The position numbers were made by a program, and so were the translations under genes. This document shows positions 32,857 to 41,843 of a stretch of 64,000 nt of DNA, in pieces; the stretch's first letter is position 1; each line of letters starts with the position of its first letter. Where the stretch lies: assembly GCA_004295245.1 (NCBI GenBank), contig REAR01000057.1, positions 1-64,000 on the forward strand, given 5' to 3'. The notes below the pieces were generated by a model, which worked only from the letters and a program-made list of their open reading frames with translations, was not told the origin of the DNA and did not search any database. Source of the stretch: Sphingobacteriales bacterium. Its GTDB lineage: Bacteria > Bacteroidota > Bacteroidia > Chitinophagales > Chitinophagaceae.

Positions 32857-35800
32857 GTGCACATGAAAAAGGAATTAACACAGAAGCGGCGTATAAATAA
32901 TGGGGCATATCTTTCTATTACAGTATTTCTCTTTTTGTGGAGCGTACAGGCAAATGCACAGCGTCCAGAACTAATTATCCCTGCCACGCATTCTGCACGG
33001 TCTGTAATTGTTTCTCCTGATGAAAAGTGGTTGGCGTCTGCTGCAGAAGACGGTATAAAACTATGGGATTATAAGACCGGTAATCTTATTAAAAATCTGG
33101 CACCTGGCAGTAATAACAATGAGCGGTTTAATAATGGGCGTATTACAATGGCAATAGATGCCAGCAGCAAACAATTGGCCATGTATGTAGCCGATACATT
33201 GTACCTTTTTAACCTTGAGGCCTTTCAGTATACACACCAAATAGCATTAAAAGGAGACCGAACTGCATTTACGTTTTCAAAAGAAGGCTCGGTAATATAT
33301 GCCGGCGGAGAATATCCGGAAGATTATGATAACCGCATACTGGAGAAAATAGATTTGCAAACCGGAAACGTAACCTTATTGCAAACCTTTTATCTGAAAA
33401 CACCTGCCACACACCAGATTACCCGATTAATATTAAAATCAGATGAAAAAGAAATGATGGTGTATGACGCCATTATGGGTACATGGCTGATTGATATGAA
33501 TGCTAATAAGGTTAAGAAATTTTTTAACGATAAGCTAAACTATTTGCCTTTTGATTATTTGCCCAACGGCAACTTGCTAACCTTTGCAGGCCGACAAGAA
33601 CGTGTGTTATATATGCAGGAACAGGATGCTAAAACATATGCAGTAGTTAAAAAGTCAAAGGCTTTGTTTAAATCAGATCCGGATATTAATGCAATAGATT
33701 ATGTAATTACTTTTTATAGCGGTACTGGTAAGTATGGTTTGTATTATCAGAATGATTTTATACATTTTAATACTGTAAGTTTTTCTGCAAGCCCTAAAAT
33801 GGAAATGCCTAAACGGGATAAGTATGGCTGGATAGATAATCGCACCATTGCATTAGCTCCTTCTGGCAATCAGTATGTATTGGGGCTTGAAATGGAAAAA
33901 TGTAGTGCTATTACGCATCAAACGCTCTCTCATTTTGGAGAATTTCCTTTAGACTCATATATTCAATTTGTATTTAAGCATATGGATGGAGTATGTTTAA
34001 AAGACCGCGTCTTAACATTTGAACATGGAGTATTTAATTTAAGACTAGTAGACCCACTCTCCAGTACTGCCAAGATTGATTATTCTGATTTTTTATACCG
34101 GCTAACCAAAGATGGTAAAACAGGCTTTTTGTATAGCCAGGAATATGGTTTGTTTCGCTTTGATCCGAATAAAGCTAAAATAGAGTACGAAGCCATTGCC
34201 AAAGTGGCTAACCTGAACAAGCGGTTTGTAGGCATGCAGGTTTTTGATGCCCATAACCTGTTGGCCCTTATTGGCGATGAAGGTATTTATGTGATGGAAC
34301 TGAGCACATTGAAACTCTTATACATTGTAGACATACCTTTTGGTCTTGAATATATTTTATATGAACGTTTAGATAAGTATTGTGATATCTCTCCCGATAA
34401 ATCAAAAATGATTTTGTTTGCAGAGCAGCGGGAGGGAGATAGTGCTATTATATCCTGTGTAGACTTAAATAATCGCAATGAGATATGGCAATATGTTTCT
34501 GATGATGTAAATAACCTACGCTTTACTGATGATGGTAAGCAACTGATGTTTAGCTGCCGCGATAAACTTTATTATCTGGATGCTGCTAATGGCCAAGAAA
34601 TTGGTAAAACAATTGAGTTGCCTGCTACTACTCATGCCACCATTATCTCCCCATCAGGCAAAAGAGCGGCTATACAAATACCAGTTGATACCAATGTGAG
34701 TGCCGGATATAATATTGGAGTTATTGATGTGGCAAACCGTAAAACACAAGGCGTAATTACCGGTACCGGAGATTTTGTATCAGGCCTGGTATTTGTAAAA
34801 AATGAACGCTATATGCTGAGCGAGGAATACGGGGGACTTTGTTTTTGGGATATGGAAAAACAACGGCAGATTGGCAAACTATATCTTTTTGAAAACTCAG
34901 CTGAATGGATACTAGTTACTCCCGACGGAAGATTTGATGCAACCGAAGGCGCACTAAAAAAAATGTATTATACAAAGGGTAAAGAAATAATACCATTAGA
35001 AAGTTTGTATGAGAAATACTATGTACCTGGTTTATTAAAACAGGTATGGGAAAACACCTTGCCCGAAGGATTGCCCGATATTGGTGAACTGAAATTACCA
35101 CCCACTATTAAACTGTCTTTGCAAAATGCGGATAGGAATTTGGTAGTTGCAGAAGATGTGCCGGTAATTAAATCAGAAAAACAACAGGTAACAATTATAG
35201 CAGCGGCAAATGGATTGCAGGATCTGGTTACAGAAATAAGATTATATCAAAATGGCAAGCTGGTACAAAGCACCCGTAACCTTACAGTAGAGGATGATAA
35301 AGGAGAGCAACAAATAAGCAGATCTTTTTCGGTGATATTAAATGCTGGTGAAAATAATTTTAAAGCCATTGCTATTAACAGTCAGCGTACAGAAAGTGTA
35401 CCGGCAGAATTAATTGCCAATTATATACCGGCAGCTAATGAAATAAAGCCAGTAATTAGTACAATCCAACTGCATATGGTAGTGGTGGGTATTAATGCAT
35501 ATAAAAACCCAAAGTATAATCTTAATTACGCCTTAGCAGATGCCGCTGCATTTTCAACATCAATTAATGAAGGTGCCAGTACATTGTTTACAAAAATAAA
35601 CACTGTTTTTTTAAAAGATGCAGAAGCTACCAAAGATGGACTGCTGGCTGCATTTGAAAAAATTAAGGTCACAGCACAACCACAGGATTTATTTGTTTTT
35701 TATTACGCTGGCCATGGTGTTATAAATGATAAAAAGGAATTTTTTTTAGTACCGCATGATGTTACACAATTATATGGCAATGATGATGCATTAGCACAAA

Positions 35801-36225
35801 AGGGAATTAGTGCTGCATTATTACAACAGGTAAGCAAAGAAATAAAAGCGCAGAAGCAGTTGTTTATTTTAGATGCCTGTCAGAGTGCTGGCGCATTAGA
35901 AACCTTAGCAGCTGCCCGTGGTGCAGCAGAAGAAAAAGCCATTGCACAATTAGCCCGTTCTACCGGCACACAATGGTTAACAGCTTCTGGCAGCGAACAA
36001 TTTGCCTCAGAATTTTCGCAGCTGGGGCACGGCTCTTTTACGTATTGTTTACTAGAAGCGTTTAAAGGTGCTGCAGATCAGGGCGATAAAAAATTAACAG
36101 TAAAAGAATTGGACGCCTACCTGCAAACTAAAGTGCCGGAAGTAACACAAAAATATAAAGGCACCCCACAGTATCCGGCCAGTTACAGCTATGGAAACGA
36201 TTTTCCGATTATAATAATTAAATAA
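32857..36225 (+). CDS. exported WD40-like propeller protein with C-terminal caspase-family (C14) domain
   Basis: N-terminal ARSVIVSPDEKWLASAAEDGIKLWD; FVFYYAGHG His motif and FILDACQSAG Cys motif. Confidence 0.9.
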   Translation: MHMKKELTQKRRINNGAYLSITVFLFLWSVQANAQRPELIIPATHSARSVIVSPDEKWLASAAEDGIKLWDYKTGNLIKNLAPGSNNNERFNNGRITMAIDASSKQLAMYVADTLYLFNLEAFQYTHQIALKGDRTAFTFSKEGSVIYAGGEYPEDYDNRILEKIDLQTGNVTLLQTFYLKTPATHQITRLILKSDEKEMMVYDAIMGTWLIDMNANKVKKFFNDKLNYLPFDYLPNGNLLTFAGRQERVLYMQEQDAKTYAVVKKSKALFKSDPDINAIDYVITFYSGTGKYGLYYQNDFIHFNTVSFSASPKMEMPKRDKYGWIDNRTIALAPSGNQYVLGLEMEKCSAITHQTLSHFGEFPLDSYIQFVFKHMDGVCLKDRVLTFEHGVFNLRLVDPLSSTAKIDYSDFLYRLTKDGKTGFLYSQEYGLFRFDPNKAKIEYEAIAKVANLNKRFVGMQVFDAHNLLALIGDEGIYVMELSTLKLLYIVDIPFGLEYILYERLDKYCDISPDKSKMILFAEQREGDSAIISCVDLNNRNEIWQYVSDDVNNLRFTDDGKQLMFSCRDKLYYLDAANGQEIGKTIELPATTHATIISPSGKRAAIQIPVDTNVSAGYNIGVIDVANRKTQGVITGTGDFVSGLVFVKNERYMLSEEYGGLCFWDMEKQRQIGKLYLFENSAEWILVTPDGRFDATEGALKKMYYTKGKEIIPLESLYEKYYVPGLLKQVWENTLPEGLPDIGELKLPPTIKLSLQNADRNLVVAEDVPVIKSEKQQVTIIAAANGLQDLVTEIRLYQNGKLVQSTRNLTVEDDKGEQQISRSFSVILNAGENNFKAIAINSQRTESVPAELIANYIPAANEIKPVISTIQLHMVVVGINAYKNPKYNLNYALADAAAFSTSINEGASTLFTKINTVFLKDAEATKDGLLAAFEKIKVTAQPQDLFVFYYAGHGVINDKKEFFLVPHDVTQLYGNDDALAQKGISAALLQQVSKEIKAQKQLFILDACQSAGALETLAAARGAAEEKAIAQLARSTGTQWLTASGSEQFASEFSQLGHGSFTYCLLEAFKGAADQGDKKLTVKELDAYLQTKVPEVTQKYKGTPQYPASYSYGNDFPIIIIK

Positions 36226-36257
36226 ACAACCCTTAATAACACATAAATAATACAAGT

Positions 36258-37670
36258 ATGAATAAGTTTCTTTTGCTATTAGTAATGGTTTGTTTTGCTG
36301 CCTTTGGCACGGCACAGCAAAAACCTGTTACTCCGGCTAAGCCTGTAGCAGTAACCACGGCAACCAAACCACCAGTAATAGTTTCTACTAAAGAATTGAA
36401 AAAGCAATTAGAACGAAATTTTACACGCAAACGCTATAAAGCAGTATTAGCTATTGCAGATACCCTGTTGAAACGAAACAAGAAAGATGAAAATGCCTTT
36501 CGTAAAAAAGTATTCAGTAAAGTGTATTTAAAAATGGATAAGTCGGCTATTGCAGATTTAAAAAATTTTTATAAAAATAAAGACACTGCAGCCACTATTA
36601 TTGCCATAATACCTTACACGTTTGATTTTAAGAGTAAAAACAGATCTGGTGATATTTACTATAAATCTGCTATGGCCTGGGCCCCTAAAAATGGCATCCC
36701 CTATATTTTATACGGTGCCGAACAAGCCGATAATGAAATGATTGCGGAGTCTTTAGTTAATTCTGAAAAAGGGTTTAACCTGTTAAATGCCGAGTATAAA
36801 AAGTCTTTTGTAAGCAACTATGCAATGGTTTTATTTGGTGCATCAAAAAAAGAAGATGCTTATAAACTATTGGAAACCGAAATTACTAGCGGCAATACAC
36901 AAGATGAAGTGGTAAGAACCTATTTTCAGTTTTTTGAAAAAGACAAGAAACTACAGGAAGGTATTGATAAGGCCAGCGCTTTTATAAAACAAAATCCGCT
37001 GGAAATTTTTTACACCCGCCGTGCTTTATTATACAGTGCCAACGGTAATGCAGATAAAGCATGTGAAGATGCCGGCACTATAGCACAAGAGTATAGCTTT
37101 GACTATTGGCAACGCCGCTTTGGCTGCGCAGAAGTAATGGCAGATGTTACGCCCATTCAGCAACGTACCTATATTTACGAAGTGCAGTTTCAGGGTAACA
37201 CTTATGATTTTAGGGTAACCAACCCCATTATAGATATGGGCAAAGGCCTTTCTTTTAAATTTAAAATGACGGGAGATGTGGGCATTGGCGGATTAATAAC
37301 TATTAGTAGGGAAGCAGCAGATACCGCCCATACACAAAACAATCGTTTTGGAAACGGAGATTTGCAGTTAACCGATGTTACAACCGTTTGGGTAAGCAAC
37401 GCCGTATTTAATGATATTAAAACCAAAGGAGAAACATTCATTAACGCTGATCTTTATGGAGAAAAACAATACGAATTAATAAACGATGAGTATAATGATG
37501 ATGATGAGTTTTATACCGTTAAAGTAGATGATAAAGACAAATACATCCGTTGTATTAAAATTGCTTCTAAAGATGGAGATGAAGAAATATGGATTAATGA
37601 CGATCCAAAAAATCCATTGATTTTAAAAATGAAACTGAGCTTTTCAATTGAGCTGAAACAGGTTTTATAA
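36258..37670 (+). CDS. exported TPR-like hypothetical protein
   Basis: Signal peptide; helical repeat-like region; 32 bp after caspase gene. Confidence 0.65.
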   Translation: MNKFLLLLVMVCFAAFGTAQQKPVTPAKPVAVTTATKPPVIVSTKELKKQLERNFTRKRYKAVLAIADTLLKRNKKDENAFRKKVFSKVYLKMDKSAIADLKNFYKNKDTAATIIAIIPYTFDFKSKNRSGDIYYKSAMAWAPKNGIPYILYGAEQADNEMIAESLVNSEKGFNLLNAEYKKSFVSNYAMVLFGASKKEDAYKLLETEITSGNTQDEVVRTYFQFFEKDKKLQEGIDKASAFIKQNPLEIFYTRRALLYSANGNADKACEDAGTIAQEYSFDYWQRRFGCAEVMADVTPIQQRTYIYEVQFQGNTYDFRVTNPIIDMGKGLSFKFKMTGDVGIGGLITISREAADTAHTQNNRFGNGDLQLTDVTTVWVSNAVFNDIKTKGETFINADLYGEKQYELINDEYNDDDEFYTVKVDDKDKYIRCIKIASKDGDEEIWINDDPKNPLILKMKLSFSIELKQVL

Positions 37671-37677
37671 TTTTTTT

Positions 37678-37729
37678 TGTAGCCCGGCTTTACCCAAAGC
37701 CGGGCTTTTCTTGCGTCGCACACTTGTGC
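37678..37729 (+). repeat. dispersed unit, subfamily A, left arm; middle forms terminator-like hairpin
   Basis: tgtagcccggctttacccaaagccgggcttttcttgcgtcgcacacttgtgc. Confidence 0.9.
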
Positions 37730-37851
37730 GGTAGAAAAAAACGCAGCCCTTTAAAGCATTTAGGGTATTTTTTTGCCATTTACTTTAACAAGTTTACGGT
37801 GCCTGAACCAAAGCTGCTATTTTGTTGTTTATACATGAACAATGGTTTGCA

Positions 37852-37903
37852 GTACAAGTGTGCGACGCAACAATTGTTGCCACATTGCTAACTGCCGGCT
37901 ACA
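37852..37903 (-). repeat. dispersed unit, subfamily A, right arm
   Basis: gtacaagtgtgcgacgcaacaattgttgccacattgctaactgccggctaca. Confidence 0.9.
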
Positions 37904-37915
37904 AAAATAATTTCT

Positions 37916-38419
37916 ATGGCAAAAGCAAGTATTGAATTGGTAAATGCTTTGCGTATAACAGCACAGCGTTTAGAAAACGGGGCCGCATATTATTGGGGCC
38001 ATCATGGTAGCTGTAACTGCGGCAATTTATTGCAGGTGGTGGCGCATATTGATGAAAAAGAAGTACTGCGCTATGCACATAGTGCAGTGGGGGAATGGAC
38101 GGAAATTGCAGAAGAATACTGCGGTGTTACCAATGCACCGGTTAGTTATGTGTTAAGCAAGTTGCAGGAAATTGGTTTAACGCCTACTGATATACATAAT
38201 ATTGAATACCTGGAAGACCGCAACGTGTTAGCTGCATTGCCGGGCGGTTTTCGCTGGCTTAAAAGAAATGTACGGCAAGATGTGATTGCTTATTTTTATG
38301 CCTTTGCCCAATTGCTGGAAGATGAAATGGCGGCTTCTGTTAGTATAAACTGGGCAGCATTGATAAAACCAACAAACAACGCCGCCGCCGCTATGGCACC
38401 GGCAGCATCCTTTCAATAA
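37916..38419 (+). CDS. hypothetical protein with HHGSCNCG motif
   Basis: Intact 167-aa ORF, no signal peptide. Confidence 0.65.
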   Translation: MAKASIELVNALRITAQRLENGAAYYWGHHGSCNCGNLLQVVAHIDEKEVLRYAHSAVGEWTEIAEEYCGVTNAPVSYVLSKLQEIGLTPTDIHNIEYLEDRNVLAALPGGFRWLKRNVRQDVIAYFYAFAQLLEDEMAASVSINWAALIKPTNNAAAAMAPAASFQ

Positions 38420-38480
38420 TTTTTTAGTTTTTTTAAGGGCACTAAGGTGTCTTTTAATACATTGCACTTTCAAAATAACA

Positions 38481-39878
38481 ATGTTTATGAGGAAGTGCTT
38501 TTTTCTTTCCTTGTTTGTAGGTTTACTGGGCATTGCCAATGCGCAAAATAAATGGGTGGTGGCCGGCCCCATGCCGGGTTATGTTGAATTTCGTACTGCA
38601 AAAATTTGGGTAGAGCTGGGGGCAGGGGCTAAAAATGCAGCCATTAAATACTGGAAGGCGGATGCCCCAAAAGCAATACAAACAAAACCGTTTAGTGGCA
38701 ACTTTAATAGCCACTTTAAAACAATACAAATTACTTTAACAGATTTAGCAATCAATACAACCTATAATTACGAAATTATAGTAAATGATATGCCTACAAA
38801 AAAGGGAGGCAGTTTTACCACTACCAATTTGTGGCAATACCAAAAACAGGTGCCCGAGTTTAGTTTTTTAACCGGAAGCTGCGCCTATTTTAATGAGCCG
38901 GGGTTTGATCGCTTATTTACAGATATGGTACTGCTGAACCAACCAGCTATTCCGTATGGCGGCGACTCAACAATTTTTGAAACCATGGCAAAAGAAAAAG
39001 CAGCCTTTATGCTTTGGTTAGGCGATAACTGGTACACCCGCGATGCAGATTACGGCAGTGAATGGGGTTTGTGGTACAGGGCCCACCGCGACCGTAGTTT
39101 GCCAGTGCTGCAAAATTTTTTAAAGGCAATGCCGCATTATGCCATTTGGGACGATCATGATTACGGCCCTAACGATGCAGATAAAAGTTACATACTAAAA
39201 GAGCAAAGCAGAGAAGTGTTTATGAATTACTGGGCAAACCCAAGTTATGGATTAGGTGGCCAGGGCATTTACACTAAACTGGGGTATGCAGATTGTGATT
39301 TTTTCTTAATGGATGACCGTTGGTTTAGAAGCAGCGATTATATGAATGCTTTTATTGATGGCAAGCCAAATGCAGAAAAAAGAATGTGGGGCCAACAGCA
39401 AATGGACTGGTTGAAAAACCAATTGTTGATGAGTAAGGCGCCATTTAAATTTATTGTTACCGGTAGCCAAACCTTAAACCCGGTATCAAAATCTGATTGC
39501 CTGCAGGACTACCCCATTGAGTATAACGAACTGATGGATTTTTTTAAAACAGAAAAAATTAACGGGGTGCTTTTCTTAACCGGAGACCGGCACCACAGTG
39601 AAGTAATAAAAATGGAGCGGCAGGGACTCTATCCTTTATATGACATTACTTCTTCTCCGCTAACTTCTGGTGTAAGTAAAGTGCAGGGGCAAGAACTAAC
39701 AAATGAGGCCCGCATAACCGGCACTTTAGTAGAGGCGCTGAATTATACCCGCATCAGTATTTCTGGTAAAGGAAGAGAGCGGGTGTTAAAAGCTGAATTT
39801 TTGGGCATAAACGGTGAGAAGTTAGCAGAATGGAGTGTTTCAGAAAATGAATTAAGGGTACCGCCAGTAATTAAATAA
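38481..39878 (+). CDS. PhoD-like alkaline phosphatase / metallophosphatase, exported
   Basis: Signal peptide; LWLGDNWYT, WDDHDYGPNDADKS, FLTGDRHHSE. Confidence 0.9.
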   Translation: MFMRKCFFLSLFVGLLGIANAQNKWVVAGPMPGYVEFRTAKIWVELGAGAKNAAIKYWKADAPKAIQTKPFSGNFNSHFKTIQITLTDLAINTTYNYEIIVNDMPTKKGGSFTTTNLWQYQKQVPEFSFLTGSCAYFNEPGFDRLFTDMVLLNQPAIPYGGDSTIFETMAKEKAAFMLWLGDNWYTRDADYGSEWGLWYRAHRDRSLPVLQNFLKAMPHYAIWDDHDYGPNDADKSYILKEQSREVFMNYWANPSYGLGGQGIYTKLGYADCDFFLMDDRWFRSSDYMNAFIDGKPNAEKRMWGQQQMDWLKNQLLMSKAPFKFIVTGSQTLNPVSKSDCLQDYPIEYNELMDFFKTEKINGVLFLTGDRHHSEVIKMERQGLYPLYDITSSPLTSGVSKVQGQELTNEARITGTLVEALNYTRISISGKGRERVLKAEFLGINGEKLAEWSVSENELRVPPVIK

Positions 39879-39893
39879 TAAAAACAGTAGGTA

Positions 39894-40367
39894 ATGACAG
39901 TAAGTTTTTCTTACAACAAGAAACAGGTATTAGATGGATTGCGAACGCATTTTTTTGGCCGTTCAGAAATACGTATTTTGTTTATCCTGATTAATGTATT
40001 TGCCATTTTATCGGCTGTGTTGTTTTTTTATAAGGTAATACAGCCAATGTCGTTTCTTGTTTTTTCTTTTTTATGGTTTATGCTTTGGCTAAGTGTGCGG
40101 GTGTTATTGCCTTTAAGTATTTATAAAAAGTCGCAAACATTTCATGATAGTTTTATACTTAGTATGCAAGAGCATGGGGTACAGTTGGAAACAGAGAAGG
40201 GCAACCAGCATTGGAGTTGGGAACAGTTTAGTGCCTTTAAAGAAACCCTGTATTTTTTTCATTTGTATTTTGATACCCGTTCTTTTTTTATGGTACCAAA
40301 AGATGCTTTTGCTGATATAGCTCAACTACAGGAAGCACGTGAAATGCTTAAACAGAAAATTAAATAG
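39894..40367 (+). CDS. YcxB-like membrane protein
   Basis: Two TM segments then HWSWEQFSAFKET...FFMVPKDAF. Confidence 0.7.
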   Translation: MTVSFSYNKKQVLDGLRTHFFGRSEIRILFILINVFAILSAVLFFYKVIQPMSFLVFSFLWFMLWLSVRVLLPLSIYKKSQTFHDSFILSMQEHGVQLETEKGNQHWSWEQFSAFKETLYFFHLYFDTRSFFMVPKDAFADIAQLQEAREMLKQKIK

Positions 40368-40608
40368 CGGCTATTTTAGTCGTAATTTTAACAATTGTTA
40401 GTTGCAAAAAAAACTGATGCAGATTAATTACAGGTAATGCAAACGTTATCGTTCTGCTGTAATGGCATTATCAGGTTTTTTGTAGCTAAAATAGCTTATC
40501 TTACCGCTTTGAGAAGCTTGCCATTTCTCACTGTAGGGAACATTTTTTAATTTAAGATTTTTTGAATTTTCCGGCAGATACAAATATTAAACCGGTAGCA
40601 CTTTTATT

Positions 40609-41697
40609 ATGTCTAAAGTAACGTTTAACAACAAGAACAGTGTTTTTTATAACACACTCAAAGCAAATGTAGACGCCTATTTTCAAGAGGCGGGTATTAA
40701 AAAAACAGGTAATTGGAAATTGTATAGTAAAACATTGATATTAATACCTGCAGCTGTAGCTATTTATATTTTGTTGTTAACGGTAACTATACCCACACTG
40801 CCTGCATTGGGGTTATGCATTGTTTTGGGTTTAATATTAGCCAGCATTGGTTTTAATGTAATGCACGATGCTTGTCATAGCAGCTACTCTTCTAAAAAGT
40901 GGGTAAATGAAGTAATGGGCTATTCTTTAAACGCCCTGGGGGGCAATGCCTTTATCTGGAAGTTCAAACACAATATTATTCATCATACCTATACCAATGT
41001 AGATGGTGTGGATGATGACATTGCCAAAAGCCCGTTGATGCGCCAGTGCGCCTCTCAAAAATGGGTGCCGGCACACCGCTTTCAGCATATTTATGTTGTA
41101 TTAGTTTATGCTATCTCTTCTTTTGCATGGGTTGCTATTATGGATTTTAATAAATATTTCAAACAAAAAGTATTTACCACGCCGCTGCAAAAGATGAGTC
41201 TTAAAGAGCATATTCTTTTCTGGTTAAGTAAAGTATTGTATATGGTTTTTTATGTAGCCATACCAGTAGCTGTAGTAGGTTGGGCAAAATGGGCCATTGC
41301 ATATGCCGTAATGGAAATAGTAATGGGCTTGGTGCTTGCATTAGTATTTCAACTGGCACATGTGGTTGAGCATGCAGAATTTGAAGCAGCAGCCGGCATG
41401 GATCATAAAACCATCGAAAACGAGTGGGCTATACACCAGGTTAAAACAACCGCTAATTTTGCACCGGGCAATTTTTTGGTTAATTGGTATGTAGGCGGCT
41501 TAAACTACCAGATAGAGCATCATTTGTTTCCAAGAATCAGCCACGTACACTACCCGGCGCTTAGCCCAATAGTGCAACAAACCTGTAAGGAGTTTAATAT
41601 ATTCTACAACTCAATACCTACAATGTCGGGTTCCATTGCTTCGCATTTTAGAATGATGAAGCAGTTAGGCGAGAAACCCACTGTTGCAATGGCATAA
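40609..41697 (+). CDS. membrane fatty acid desaturase
   Basis: His boxes HDACH, HNIIHH, QIEHH. Confidence 0.95.
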   Translation: MSKVTFNNKNSVFYNTLKANVDAYFQEAGIKKTGNWKLYSKTLILIPAAVAIYILLLTVTIPTLPALGLCIVLGLILASIGFNVMHDACHSSYSSKKWVNEVMGYSLNALGGNAFIWKFKHNIIHHTYTNVDGVDDDIAKSPLMRQCASQKWVPAHRFQHIYVVLVYAISSFAWVAIMDFNKYFKQKVFTTPLQKMSLKEHILFWLSKVLYMVFYVAIPVAVVGWAKWAIAYAVMEIVMGLVLALVFQLAHVVEHAEFEAAAGMDHKTIENEWAIHQVKTTANFAPGNFLVNWYVGGLNYQIEHHLFPRISHVHYPALSPIVQQTCKEFNIFYNSIPTMSGSIASHFRMMKQLGEKPTVAMA

Positions 41698-41704
41698 ATT
41701 ACCA

Positions 41705-41768
41705 AGTAACCAGTATTGGTCCCGAACATTCGGGATTATAGCAGCATTCTTGCGTCGCACACTTCAGC
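41705..41768 (+). repeat. dispersed unit, subfamily A, 64-bp variant with palindrome
   Basis: agtaaccagtattggtcccgaacattcgggattatagcagcattcttgcgtcgcacacttcagc. Confidence 0.85.
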
Positions 41769-41843
41769 AGTTGTGCCAATGCAGGCTACACAAACAATTA
41801 TTACAGGTAAAAAAAATTATTGTAATAAGATTTCAAGACAGAA

